The notes beneath the pieces were generated by a model. It was given only the letters and a program-made list of their open reading frames with translations. It was not told the origin of the DNA and did not search any database. 26,186 nt of DNA, from the IMG/VR virus record IMGVR_UViG_3300021956_000071, positions 1 to 26,186 of that record; one strand, 5' to 3'. A program made the translations under genes and the position numbers. Positions 17,012-26,186 of this stretch are shown here, piece by piece. The stretch is from a virus. Position 1 is the first letter of the stretch. Each line of letters begins with the position of its first letter.

Positions 17012-18802
17012 ATGGCATTAAATATTCAGCAGATTGATGCGAGAATCAAATCTCTCGTCTATCGCTCTACGGAGCGGGATGCTACTGCCAACGACGTTCT
17101 TTCTGTTCGTCAAGGAAAGATTGCAGAAGTATATCCAGACTTCTTCCCAGATGGCGTAGATGCTAACGTAGTAGCCAACTTCATTGATATCGTCGCACGC
17201 GACCTATCTGAGGTAATGGCACCACTACCATCTGTCAACTGTTCTGCTGCTAATCAAGTTAATGACCGTGCTCGTAAGTTTGCTGATAACCGTACTCGTA
17301 TTGCATCTAATTATTTCATTCATTCTGACCTTTCGGTCAATATGTACACAGGCGCAGACTACTATATCACCTACGGTTTTATTCCTTTTATCGTAGAATT
17401 AGATGAAGAGGCTAAGTTGCCTCGTATCCGCATCGAGAATCCGCGCCTGTCGTACCCAGAGTTTGACCGCTATGGTCGTTGCGTAGCCTTTGCTAAGCGA
17501 TATATGATGACATTGGGTGAATTGATTGCTCAATTCCCTGAATATGAAGCACAACTCCTTGGAGATATGGGATATCGCCAGGACATCAATAGCACAGTAG
17601 ATATCTACCGCTATTATGACAAAGACCAGTCGGTTATGTATGTACCTTCACGCAATAACCTAGTTCTTTCTCGCGCCAAGAACCCACTTGGTAAGATGAT
17701 GGTTGTTATTGCTAAGCGTCCTAGCATTGATGCTGAGATGCGTGGCCAGTTTGATGATGTTATTGGTATCCAATTGCTACGAAATCGCTTCGCGATGCTT
17801 GCAATGGAAGCCGCAGAGAAGTCAGTACAGTCACCTATTGTACTTCCACAGGATGTACAGGAACTCCAATTGGGTGGGGATGCGGTTATCCGTACTTCAA
17901 ACCCTGCAGGTGTTCGTCGTGTAGAACTTACTCTACCACAAGGTGCATTTACTGAGCAGACATTGCTCAACCAGGAACTTCGCGTGGGTGCTCGTTACCC
18001 AGAAGGTCGTACTGGAAACATCAACGCCTCAGTTGTTACTGGTCAAGGCGTACAGGCTCTTATGGGTGCATTTGATACCCAAGTTAAATCCTCTCAGGCT
18101 ATCTTTGCTGCAGCACTTCGCGATGTTATCGCTATCTGCTTCGAAGTTGATGAGATGTATTTCAATGTTGAAAAGACAATTCGTGGCGTAGATGCTGGTT
18201 CACCATATGTAGTTACATATACACCAGGCAAGGACATCAAGGGAGACTACTCCGCAGATGTTCGTTACGGTATGTTGGCTGGTTTGAACCCAGCGCAAGG
18301 ACTTATCTTTATGCTACAAGCCCTCGGAGGCAAATTAATCTCCAAGGATATGGCTATGCGTGAACTTCCATTCAATGTGAATGTAACGCAAGAGCAAGAA
18401 AAGATTGAAGTAGAGGATATGCGTAACTCGCTTATTGCCTCACTTCAAACGTACACCCAAGCAATCCCTCAAATGGCCGCTGGTGGGCAAGACCCAACAG
18501 ATGTTATTCGTAAGGTTGCTGCGGTTATCAAGGCGCGTCAAGGTGGCAAATCCGTCGAGGATGCTATTGGGGACATATTCGCGCCACAGGTTCCTCCTGC
18601 TGGGGCTAATCCTATGGTTGAGCAAACGTCCCCTGCTCCCGCTGGTGCTCCAGTAGGAGGCTCTACTCCTCCAGAACAAGGCGGAGGCGCACCAATGCCT
18701 GCGGCTCCACAAGCAGCACCGGATGTACAAAGTATTATTTCAAGTTTAACTGCGTCAGGTAATGCTGGTGGCAGTGCACGAATGGTTCAACAAAACAAGT
18801 AA
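17012..18802 (+). CDS. Portal protein
   Basis: A 596-residue protein in the portal position directly after the terminase. Segments such as NVVANFIDIVARDLSEVMAPLPSV, YPEFDRYGRCVAFAKRYM and RVELTLPQGAFTEQTLLNQELRVGARYPEGR fit actinophage portals. The portal forms the dodecameric ring at the capsid vertex that DNA passes through. The last 80 residues are Pro/Ala/Gly-rich (PQVPPAGANPMVEQTSPAPAG), a flexible tail. Homology is by overall recognition, with no catalytic motif. A TAGGA site precedes ATG 17012. Confidence 0.85.
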   Translation: MALNIQQIDARIKSLVYRSTERDATANDVLSVRQGKIAEVYPDFFPDGVDANVVANFIDIVARDLSEVMAPLPSVNCSAANQVNDRARKFADNRTRIASNYFIHSDLSVNMYTGADYYITYGFIPFIVELDEEAKLPRIRIENPRLSYPEFDRYGRCVAFAKRYMMTLGELIAQFPEYEAQLLGDMGYRQDINSTVDIYRYYDKDQSVMYVPSRNNLVLSRAKNPLGKMMVVIAKRPSIDAEMRGQFDDVIGIQLLRNRFAMLAMEAAEKSVQSPIVLPQDVQELQLGGDAVIRTSNPAGVRRVELTLPQGAFTEQTLLNQELRVGARYPEGRTGNINASVVTGQGVQALMGAFDTQVKSSQAIFAAALRDVIAICFEVDEMYFNVEKTIRGVDAGSPYVVTYTPGKDIKGDYSADVRYGMLAGLNPAQGLIFMLQALGGKLISKDMAMRELPFNVNVTQEQEKIEVEDMRNSLIASLQTYTQAIPQMAAGGQDPTDVIRKVAAVIKARQGGKSVEDAIGDIFAPQVPPAGANPMVEQTSPAPAGAPVGGSTPPEQGGGAPMPAAPQAAPDVQSIISSLTASGNAGGSARMVQQNK

Positions 18803-18820
18803 CTAACTAAGTAGGGGACA

Positions 18821-19366
18821 ATGACAACAATCATCGGTGTGCAGTATGAAGATAGTTGCACTATGGTTGCTGACAGCCTAGTTAGTGATGATAGTGGGCG
18901 TACCTGGGTTCATCCAGATATGACCAAGTTAAACCAACGTGGTGATTTTATTATTGGTGGTTCAGGAGAAGTTGCTCCGTGTGATATCGCACAGCATATC
19001 TGGAACCCACCCAAGGTTACATTGGCAGATAAGAAAGATATCTATCACTTTATGATATCAAAGGCTATGCCTTCTCTGCGTAAATGCCTTAAAGATAATG
19101 GCTATAACTTTGAAGAAGAACAAGAAAAAGGAGCGGGTTCCCGCTTTGATTTCATTATAGCAGTAAACGGGCAACTCTTTGAAGTTGCTGATGACCTTTC
19201 AGTAACAAGAAATATAGATGGATTCTACGCTGTAGGTTCTGGTTCTAGCATTGCACTTGGTGCATTACACGCAGGAGCCAAGCCACTTAAAGCGGTACAG
19301 ATTGCCGCTAAGTTAAGTATATATACAGATGGTCCATATCAAACAGTAACGCAACATTCTAAGTAA
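18821..19366 (+). CDS. HslV/proteasome-beta-like Ntn hydrolase, candidate virion protease
   Basis: After Met removal the chain starts Thr-Thr-Ile-Ile-Gly-Val. Counting from that Thr, Asp17 lies in VADS, a lysine (Lys35) follows in DMTKL, and IIGGSGEVAPCDIAQ supplies the glycine turn. The end (YAVGSGSSIALGALHAGAKPLKAVQIAAKLSIYTDG) is very close to the C-terminal half of HslV. All active-site positions of a threonine protease are therefore present. No HslU-type ATPase is encoded here. The gene lies between portal and later virion genes, where most phages encode the capsid maturation protease, so that role is my best inference. AGGGGAC precedes ATG 18821. Confidence 0.8.
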   Translation: MTTIIGVQYEDSCTMVADSLVSDDSGRTWVHPDMTKLNQRGDFIIGGSGEVAPCDIAQHIWNPPKVTLADKKDIYHFMISKAMPSLRKCLKDNGYNFEEEQEKGAGSRFDFIIAVNGQLFEVADDLSVTRNIDGFYAVGSGSSIALGALHAGAKPLKAVQIAAKLSIYTDGPYQTVTQHSK

Positions 19367-19375
19367 GGAGACACA

Positions 19376-19816
19376 ATGGGTGGAAAAGGAAGCGGCGGAC
19401 ATCGTCCAAGCGCATCACAGAACCAGACTGGTGTCTCTGCAACAGGTGGAGCAGGCTCCGCATCTGGTCAACCAAATCAGCAATATACAGGTATGCCTTA
19501 TGGTCAGAACAAGCAAGTGAACGACCAACAAGCGTCAGCACCTATGGCTGGAAATCCAGTACCTTCTACGACTGCTGTACCCATCAACCCGCTACTCAGC
19601 CCAACTGAGCGTCCTAATGAACCAATTACACACGGTGTAGATGTTGGTCCAGGAGCAGGTTCAGAAGTACTACCTAATGTTAATGCTGATACTCGTTTAA
19701 CTGAGAATCAACAGATTATTTCTAAGTATATCCCACTACTACAACAGGCTGCTGGTATGCAAGATACCCCTGATTCATTCAAGAGATTTGTGAATTACTT
19801 AATAGGACAACAGTAA
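19376..19816 (+). CDS. Low-complexity virion-associated protein (146 aa)
   Basis: The first 100 residues are rich in Gly, Gln, Pro, Ser and Asn (MGGKGSGGHRPSASQNQTG..., NPVPSTTAVPINPLLSPTERP) and are probably disordered. The last 45 residues form a helix (TENQQIISKYIPLLQQAAG, DSFKRFVNYLIGQQ). Such disordered-plus-helix proteins next to a protease may serve as scaffold, substrate or assembly factors. None of these is proven. GGAG precedes the start. Confidence 0.55.
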   Translation: MGGKGSGGHRPSASQNQTGVSATGGAGSASGQPNQQYTGMPYGQNKQVNDQQASAPMAGNPVPSTTAVPINPLLSPTERPNEPITHGVDVGPGAGSEVLPNVNADTRLTENQQIISKYIPLLQQAAGMQDTPDSFKRFVNYLIGQQ

Positions 19817-20031
19817 TGAACAAGTTGTTTATGGATGGTAGTTTTTACGATAGCATTGATAAGTTCGCCAATTCATTGGGCTACGAAAATGCTGGCATTG
19901 TACTTAAGTTAGCGATGGTTCCTTGGGATTCTCCCGCTGAGCGCGATGCTTTTATTAAGGCTTTAACAGGTGATAACCCAAAGGGTGGCGAATCACATAA
20001 CTTTATTACAACTAAGGCTGGGGGTAAGTAG
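19816..20031 (+). CDS. Small virion-region protein (71 aa)
   Basis: Starts in a TAATG overlap with the upstream gene and ends in a TAGTG overlap with the giant gene. It has a compact helical region (YDSIDKFANSLGYENAGIVLKLAMVPW, ERDAFIKALTG) and a polar end. No domain is recognised. Its coupling to both neighbours suggests assembly with the large protein. Confidence 0.55.
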   Translation: MNKLFMDGSFYDSIDKFANSLGYENAGIVLKLAMVPWDSPAERDAFIKALTGDNPKGGESHNFITTKAGGK

Positions 20032-23000
20032 TGTCCTTCTGGTCATCATTTACCAATTCTATTGCCTCAGTACCTAAGTTCTTTGCTGGTATTGTAACTG
20101 GCGCAGAAGGCGAAATCGCTGCTGCTAGTGGCTCTATTGGAGCAGGTGCAATTCAGCAAAATGCCGGTGGTCAGATGACCATCCAAACTGCTGAACAATT
20201 GCAGCAAACTGCACGCGATGCAATTGCTAAGACTATTCCTTCTATCAATGAACCACTTAAGAATCCTCTTTCAGATGTGCTTCTTAAGGGCGCAGTTCTT
20301 GCAGAAGATAAGGTAATCTCTCCTTACATTATGCGACCTCTTGCTACTGCAGGGTTGCTCACAGACTTAAACTCTCCACTATACCATTCTGGAGAATACG
20401 AAAAAGGTTTTCAACTAACTGATATTGTTCGTGCGTATAACCGCAGTGAGCAAGTATCTACAATGCAGGCTCTTACTCAGTCTGACTTAACCCCTATCAA
20501 GGGATTATCAAGCGTAGTACTTGGTGCTGGTGGCATTGATGTAGATAAGATTGACCTATGGGACGATAAGTCTATCAAGGCTACATTCCACGATAACGTG
20601 GTTGGTAAGTGGTTTACTGGTATTGGTGACTTTGTCATTTCTAACGTTGCCATTCCTGGCGAAGTTGGTATCGTTGCCGATTCAGCCAAGGCCGCACTTC
20701 GTGGAGCAGGACTACTTGCTCGCGAAAAGACTGTTGCTCAAATGGCAATGGATATCCAAACAGGATTTGAATACGCTGATACACTAGGTGCATCTGGTAA
20801 AGTAACTAACATCTCTCAAGATGTAATTAAGTTGGCTGCATCAGATGATATGAACTTCATTGTTCCACTTGTACGCAAGTACAGCAACAATGAACGCCTT
20901 CCAGATATCATTGGTGGAATCAAAGACCGCGATATTGTACGCGATTTGATTCTTGCAGATAAGGGCGACCTTACTGCTATGGACCGCCTTACACGCGTAG
21001 GCAACAACAGTCACCTTCTTGGTGATGCTGCAGATGTACCTGCCCAACTTGCTGGTAAGTTAGCCCTTGAAAAGGCTCCAGTAATGGTAGAAGATATCGA
21101 CCCAATGGGTCGTTTGAATAAAGCATTTGATGATGCAATCGCGTCTAATCCAGAGATGGCTAAGATTAAGAACGCACTCATCGACCCAGCAACTGGTGGA
21201 GCACGTCACCTTGGAAATGAGTGGGCACCTGCAGAACCAATTATTGCTCGTGAGGCATTGGTTAAGACTCGTGGCCGTGCACTAGAACTAGGCGCAGCAG
21301 CAACAGTACGTGACTTCCGCAATGTACACGGATTCGCTGAGACTATTCTTGGCGGTAATGGCTTCGTTACACGCTTCGTTACTCTTCCAGTAACTCGTGG
21401 ATTAACTAGCCGTATGCCAGTTGGCATTGTAAAGTTTAATGGTATCCGTCCTTTCGATGTATTCGATGAAGTTGATGGTATGCTTGATAACCTTAAGTTA
21501 TTCCAAAATGGTGGAAACCAGATTCGCGTAGATATCAATAAGACAATATCTGCTGCAGAATATCGTTCCGCTGTAAAGCGCGAACTTGCTGCCGTCATCA
21601 CTGACCCAGCAAAGTTACACAATGTACTTGATACACTTGATTCACGCTTAGGTCAAGACATTGCCCGCACAATGGGTGAGTCTGATATGAGCAAGGTTAA
21701 GCCATTGGTTGATGAAATCAAGGCTAACACTCAAAAGGCTTTTGGTAACATCAGCAAGAATGGCTATGCCATTGATGCTCGTGGAAACCGTATCCTCATC
21801 ACTGCTGAAACACAACAGCAACTTCGCCAATCATTTAGATTCTCCCGTTGGGACATCTTTGAACAAGAAGTGCAGAACCGTATTGGCAGCGCAGTCAAGG
21901 CTAAAGCCCAAGTGCCAGCAGACATTGTATCATCTGTATACAAAGATGCAGTAAAGATTTGGTCTTTCGATGCACTTGCTCGTCCATCATTTATTGTCAA
22001 GCAGTCATATATGGAACCGCTTATCAGCGCATATCTAGCCAATGGTGCTAAGTATATCACTGATAGAATCCCATCTGCTACAAAGCACTTCTTCCAGAAT
22101 ACACACAATCGTATTATGGAACAAGCAACTCGCGTCTTTCAAGGTGAAGAGTTAAAGGAAGTTAATAAGGCTGTTCGCCACGTTAGCAATCAGTTGCAAG
22201 AAGCAATCAATATGCGCGACTTGTACCAAGCGCAATGGGAAGCCTTCTATAAGGCTGATAGCGTATACTCACCAGCAACGATTTCACAACACGGACCTCA
22301 CGTTGCCGCAGAACTCAAGGCAGCCAACAATATGGTTGATAATCTTGAACTGGAATTCCGTGCAGCGACAAAGCCTTTCGGTATGGATATCCCAGAGATT
22401 CCATCTATCGCCACGCTTGAGCGTCGCTTGCAATTCCTAGAGACTCAAACACCTGCAAATCTTCGTGCTCAATATGCTTCAAAAATTGCTAATGCTCGGT
22501 CTGCTATTGGCAAGGCAAAGGGAGAAATCCATAGCCTTATGCCAGATGTGGCTGCGCTAAAGGAAGTTAATAAGAAGATTGCTGAATCTTGGGATGATAT
22601 CGACTTCATTGTCGGAAACCTCAAGTCTACTCTTAAGACTCAGGCCGAAGTATTTGGTCGTTCAACAAAGTACAAGCAACGCTACTATGGTCTTGGTGAC
22701 CAGTACCGTATGGTTAATGGCCAATGGGTCAACATTGAATCATTGTATAATGAGAATAAATGGGGACAGGCATTTCGCGGAGAACTATCAAACGCTCAAA
22801 CAGCAGCAACTAACTATGCTGGTGAATTGAATGTTGGTGTTCGTGCTGGATTGCTAGGTCGTCGTGGACCTCGCTTGATTACTGATGTAACTAGCCCTCA
22901 ATACTTTGAGGAACTATCTTACCTTATGAATCGCAACTGGCGTGGAGACCCGCTTATCAATCGCATTCTTTCTGGTAAGTCAGAGCAAGATTTAGTTTCT

Positions 23001-25097
23001 TGGGCTAAGACAGAAGAAGGTAAAGATTACCTAGGCAAGTTTAGCATCACATCAGAAGCAGACATTCCAAACTATATCCGTAACAAGATTGGTATGGTTG
23101 ACCGCTATATTCCTAGCGAGGCTGCACAGGCTCGTATTCTTGAAGGCGAAGTTACATCTGTAGATTTGCAGAAGTTGCTTGCTGATAAGGTAGACCGCCT
23201 AAGTGCTATTCACCCACTTGATTTTGATTATGATTCTGCTAGCCTAATCGCTGGCAAAAAGGGTTTGCAAAACCTTGACGATATGATTACTCGTGGAATC
23301 TCTTGGACTTTCCAACAGTTGGCTAAGCCAGAAAATCCTCTTCGTTGGGCATTTGCTGATAAAGCATTTATGGACAATGTAGCGCGTAAGGCTAATAACC
23401 TTGCTGCACAAGGTGTAAAGATTGATGTTGATATGCTCAACTCACTTCGCCAAGCAGCGGCGCGTGAAGCAGTTATCGAGACTGAAAAGACTTTCTATAC
23501 AGTTCCTCGTCCACTTCGTGCACTCTTTGCTGCTCGCGCAGTGGCTGCATTCCCTACTGCAACATTCAACGCTTTCTATCGTTATGGTCGTCTAGCAATT
23601 AAGAACCCTGCTCGTACTGCTGGATTCTTGCACGACTACCAAGGCGCATTCCGTTCATTCGGAGTAGACCAGTATGGCAACCCAGTAACTGACCCTATGC
23701 AGGCTCAGTATATTGTTATCCCTGGAACTAGCGATATCAATATCGGTGGTCATAAAATCTTTAGTGGCAAGGGTGTTAGACTTAATGCTCGTTCACTAGG
23801 CTTCCTACTTAACTTGCCAAGCCCTAACCCATTTGGTGCATTGCCAGTAAGTATGATTCAAAGCAAGTATCCTGATTCAGAAGAAACTATCAAGACAATT
23901 CTTGGACCAGCATACGATACATTTTTCCCTTACGGAGCAAAGACTTCCCTCAAGGAAACATTCATTCCTCAATGGTTGCGTGACTCAGCAAACTGGGCAC
24001 GTTCATCTAAAGGTAAGGCAGACTGGCAGACATCTTGGCAATCAGTATATGATTTCCACGCTACGCTAGTTGAGATGGGCATTGACAAGAAGATGCCTAC
24101 CGATGCTGAAATCCTTGATGAGACAAAGAGAATGTGGACACTCAAGGCTCGCCTAGAGTTTGCTTCTCCTGCTGGTGTTCCAGTCAAAGTTGATACACGT
24201 CCTATGGATGTATTCAACCAGTTCTATAGTATTCTCGTACAGAAGTACCAATCAAAGGGACTTCAATGGGATGCTGCTAAGACTGCCGCAGAAGAAGAAT
24301 TTCTAGCGACTATGGGAAGCAACTTCCCAATTGACCGCGTAACTCTTAAGGGTTCTAGCGCAGCAACTTATGTTGCTCCAACAATTAGTTCTTATAAGCG
24401 TCTTGCCGATGGTGGCAACCTTGGACTTATCAACAACCTTTACGACTTAGACCCTAAGTTGGTTGGTTTGCTAGGTATGGATATTGATGTGACTAAAGAA
24501 AACTTTAGCCTCTCAGTATACAACTACCTCAAGGACCCAACAACAACTTTGCCTAATGGCAAGCCATTGAATAGCATTGCTCCAACTCCTATGGAGGCTG
24601 AGCAAATTCGCCAGAACAATCGCACTTGGGATAAGTATATTACCTTTAAAGATAATCTTACAAAAGAAGCATTGAAGATTCCAGGCGTTAAGTCACTGGC
24701 TGGCCTCAAGGGTGGACAACAGGCTCTTCGTTCTTATGCTAATGATGTTCTTAAAAAGGAAAATCCTTCCTGGTGGACAGATGAGTATCAAGTTGGAAAG
24801 AGTGCTGGAGACAAGTCCTACGTCTATGCTCAAGGATTGAGCCAGATTATATCAGACCCTAACTTTATGAACAAGTATGGAAAATCTCAACTTTGGAATG
24901 ATGTTAAAGTCTTTATGGCAGCACGCGATGCAATCGTGGGTATCTACAATTCTTTACCAGAAGGTTCTCAACAGAAAACTAACCTAAAGGTTGGATACCA
25001 AAACTACATTGCGGACACCATTTCACAGTGGCATCCACAACTCCAGAAGATTATTAATCGATACTTTGACAATGATACATTTAAGGCGGTTCGTTAA
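20031..25097 (+). CDS. Giant virion-region protein (1688 aa), candidate internal/ejection protein
   Basis: Starts at GTG 20031 in a TAGTG overlap. The chain is mostly helical, with long coiled stretches around residues 700-880 (EELKEVNKAVRHVSNQLQEA, LERRLQFLETQTPANLRAQ, LMPDVAALKEVNKKIAESW). A more ordered region follows near 1160-1330 (RPLRALFAARAVAAFPTATFNAFYRYGR, then the PGTSDINIGGHKI segment). No enzyme motif is clear. Size, place after the portal, and the following 307-residue and LysM proteins recall the large internal virion proteins that podoviruses eject with their DNA. That is an analogy from position. Confidence 0.6.
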   Translation: MSFWSSFTNSIASVPKFFAGIVTGAEGEIAAASGSIGAGAIQQNAGGQMTIQTAEQLQQTARDAIAKTIPSINEPLKNPLSDVLLKGAVLAEDKVISPYIMRPLATAGLLTDLNSPLYHSGEYEKGFQLTDIVRAYNRSEQVSTMQALTQSDLTPIKGLSSVVLGAGGIDVDKIDLWDDKSIKATFHDNVVGKWFTGIGDFVISNVAIPGEVGIVADSAKAALRGAGLLAREKTVAQMAMDIQTGFEYADTLGASGKVTNISQDVIKLAASDDMNFIVPLVRKYSNNERLPDIIGGIKDRDIVRDLILADKGDLTAMDRLTRVGNNSHLLGDAADVPAQLAGKLALEKAPVMVEDIDPMGRLNKAFDDAIASNPEMAKIKNALIDPATGGARHLGNEWAPAEPIIAREALVKTRGRALELGAAATVRDFRNVHGFAETILGGNGFVTRFVTLPVTRGLTSRMPVGIVKFNGIRPFDVFDEVDGMLDNLKLFQNGGNQIRVDINKTISAAEYRSAVKRELAAVITDPAKLHNVLDTLDSRLGQDIARTMGESDMSKVKPLVDEIKANTQKAFGNISKNGYAIDARGNRILITAETQQQLRQSFRFSRWDIFEQEVQNRIGSAVKAKAQVPADIVSSVYKDAVKIWSFDALARPSFIVKQSYMEPLISAYLANGAKYITDRIPSATKHFFQNTHNRIMEQATRVFQGEELKEVNKAVRHVSNQLQEAINMRDLYQAQWEAFYKADSVYSPATISQHGPHVAAELKAANNMVDNLELEFRAATKPFGMDIPEIPSIATLERRLQFLETQTPANLRAQYASKIANARSAIGKAKGEIHSLMPDVAALKEVNKKIAESWDDIDFIVGNLKSTLKTQAEVFGRSTKYKQRYYGLGDQYRMVNGQWVNIESLYNENKWGQAFRGELSNAQTAATNYAGELNVGVRAGLLGRRGPRLITDVTSPQYFEELSYLMNRNWRGDPLINRILSGKSEQDLVSWAKTEEGKDYLGKFSITSEADIPNYIRNKIGMVDRYIPSEAAQARILEGEVTSVDLQKLLADKVDRLSAIHPLDFDYDSASLIAGKKGLQNLDDMITRGISWTFQQLAKPENPLRWAFADKAFMDNVARKANNLAAQGVKIDVDMLNSLRQAAAREAVIETEKTFYTVPRPLRALFAARAVAAFPTATFNAFYRYGRLAIKNPARTAGFLHDYQGAFRSFGVDQYGNPVTDPMQAQYIVIPGTSDINIGGHKIFSGKGVRLNARSLGFLLNLPSPNPFGALPVSMIQSKYPDSEETIKTILGPAYDTFFPYGAKTSLKETFIPQWLRDSANWARSSKGKADWQTSWQSVYDFHATLVEMGIDKKMPTDAEILDETKRMWTLKARLEFASPAGVPVKVDTRPMDVFNQFYSILVQKYQSKGLQWDAAKTAAEEEFLATMGSNFPIDRVTLKGSSAATYVAPTISSYKRLADGGNLGLINNLYDLDPKLVGLLGMDIDVTKENFSLSVYNYLKDPTTTLPNGKPLNSIAPTPMEAEQIRQNNRTWDKYITFKDNLTKEALKIPGVKSLAGLKGGQQALRSYANDVLKKENPSWWTDEYQVGKSAGDKSYVYAQGLSQIISDPNFMNKYGKSQLWNDVKVFMAARDAIVGIYNSLPEGSQQKTNLKVGYQNYIADTISQWHPQLQKIINRYFDNDTFKAVR

Positions 25098-26020
25098 TGG
25101 GTGATAAAATAACTACGCCACCAGCGCAGACTCCAGAAGAGACAGCAAAAGTCAATGCTATTGTTGCTGGTGTTATGCAGTATCTTTCTGGTGGAAACAA
25201 GAACCAGGCTGGCAGTACTACATCAAAGACTATCACAAAGATTGGTCTTGCTGCCGCAAAGACCTTGCTGGCTGCATCATACCGCGAGTCTGGTTACCTA
25301 GGTGCTATTACAGATGCAGATGTTAAAGCATTTGCTGACAAGTTTAATGCTGAGACATCTAAGCAATATGACGAAGTAGTTCGTGCTACTGCTGACAATG
25401 TAACCCCTGGTGCTAGCGCAACAGATATTAGCAAGACAGTATCTAATATCCTTACTACTCAATATCCATCATACTTCGATGCTAATCAGTATGCTAAGGA
25501 TTTCGCTTGGTCTAAGATTAACTTTAAAGACTCTGCCACTGCAGGTGGTAAGGCTCTTGATGCTCTTACAAAGGCTCGTCAGATTGTTGACGACAGTGGA
25601 GCAGATACCCTATCTGAGGCAGAGACCCAGAAATATGCCAAGCAAATTGGTATGGGAACATTAACAGAAGATGGCTTCAAGGCTATCCTCAATAACAAGT
25701 ACGCAATCCTTTCATATCCTCAATTTGCTGAACGCCTACGCGATACTCCAGGAATTACAGTCAAAGACTTGGCTCAGCCATATATCAACAAGATGGCAAA
25801 AGAACTAGAATTAGACCCAGGGTCTATTGAACTAAATAACCAACATCTTCAAAAGGCATTGCGCCCAGATGGAACTGCAGGAAAGGCACCTTCAATGTCT
25901 TTATCTGATTTCCAAACATATCTCCGCAATACTAAAGAGTGGGAAAAGACATCTGCTGCAAACGACGCTGCACGCAGCGCGGCTACTGCATTAGGTAGAG
26001 CGTTTGGATATGGAGTATAA
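25097..26020 (+). CDS. Virion-associated protein (307 aa)
   Basis: Overlaps the giant gene by TAATG. Mostly helical and Ala/Lys/Thr-rich. It contains AAAKTLLAASYRESGYLGAITDADVKAF and ends SLSDFQTYLRNTKEWEKTSAANDAARSAATALGRAFGYG. This kind of ending (a W-x-K-T-x-x-A helix with a Gly-rich close) occurs in other actinophage virion proteins encoded with large internal proteins. A structural role is inferred. I cannot name the family. Confidence 0.6.
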   Translation: MGDKITTPPAQTPEETAKVNAIVAGVMQYLSGGNKNQAGSTTSKTITKIGLAAAKTLLAASYRESGYLGAITDADVKAFADKFNAETSKQYDEVVRATADNVTPGASATDISKTVSNILTTQYPSYFDANQYAKDFAWSKINFKDSATAGGKALDALTKARQIVDDSGADTLSEAETQKYAKQIGMGTLTEDGFKAILNNKYAILSYPQFAERLRDTPGITVKDLAQPYINKMAKELELDPGSIELNNQHLQKALRPDGTAGKAPSMSLSDFQTYLRNTKEWEKTSAANDAARSAATALGRAFGYGV

Positions 26021-26186
26021 TGGCAACCACAAAGGCACCAGTCACCGTCAAGAAGGGTGATACGCTTAGCGCAATCGCCGCTAAAGCGGGTATGACAACT
26101 GCGCAAGTTGCTAAACTTAATCCGCAGATTGCCAATGTTAATGTTATTAAGCCTGGTCAAGTAATCAACCTTGCACCTGCCAAAGC
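26020..26186 (+). CDS. LysM-domain protein, N-terminal part (3' end outside window)
   Basis: Starts in a TAATG overlap with the previous gene and runs off the window. The first 55 residues are a single LysM domain: VTVKKGDTLSAIAAKAGMTTAQVAKLNPQI, then VNVIKPGQVINL (written in two runs). LysM binds N-acetylglucosamine chains of peptidoglycan. In a virion gene cluster this suggests a tail- or capsid-borne wall-binding protein, perhaps joined to a lytic domain further downstream. Confidence 0.8.
   Translation, partial: MATTKAPVTVKKGDTLSAIAAKAGMTTAQVAKLNPQIANVNVIKPGQVINLAPAK

Noticed and set aside
17614-17970. Reverse ORF within the portal gene
   Set aside because: Antisense shadow of a long conserved gene, with Ser/Arg-biased product.

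Overview
The window is a 26 kb piece of a tailed double-stranded DNA phage (Caudoviricetes) genome. The host is probably a low- to mid-GC actinobacterium. That inference rests on a WhiB-type regulator, three dyads of the Gram-positive/actinobacterial SOS-box form (TCGAAC-N4-GTTCGA), leaderless promoters and mostly A+T-leaning codons; a freshwater actinobacterium would fit but is not proven. No integrase, DNA polymerase, major capsid protein or tail tape measure is visible.

Layout: (1) 1-1262, plus strand: the end of a tail-type gene, then a lysis cassette of a small membrane protein, a CHAP endolysin and a second holin-like protein. It ends at a bidirectional terminator facing a 57-codon reverse-strand membrane protein. 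(2) 1700-7685, plus strand: an early operon from a leaderless promoter. It encodes a Cas4/RecB-like nuclease split over two ORFs, a zinc-ribbon partner, a RecA/DnaB-type ATPase, a PD-(D/E)XK resolvase, a primase split into zinc-finger and TOPRIM polypeptides, a DUF1599 protein, an HNH protein, a metallophosphoesterase and a sigma-70-like protein. (3) 13311-7682, minus strand: about 20 mostly tiny genes. They include a nuclease, an FmdB-like zinc ribbon, a lytic transglycosylase, WhiB, and a class II glutamine amidotransferase next to an amidoligase. Ten copies of a 19-bp palindrome (GTGTATTAA-W-TTAATACAC) are scattered through this block and its control region. (4) 13312-15147: promoters, a GC-rich island, an unrecognised 220-residue protein gene and a 720-bp divergent control region holding three separate operator-like dyad families. 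(5) 15148-26186, plus strand: virion genes: terminase large subunit, portal, an HslV/proteasome-like Ntn hydrolase, two small proteins, a 1688-residue protein, a 307-residue protein and the start of a LysM protein.

How it fits together: the early operon replicates and recombines phage DNA and ends with a sigma-like gene. The reverse block looks like a regulated cargo or host-takeover module that combines regulators (WhiB), cell-wall functions and ammonia-dependent amide chemistry. The 14428-15147 region probably decides between reverse-block and virion transcription, with possible input from host DNA damage through LexA. The points most worth following are the dispersed palindrome, the paired TAGAC-N5-GTCTA dyads, the split nuclease, the Ntn hydrolase in the capsid-protease position, and the amidotransferase/amidoligase pair.
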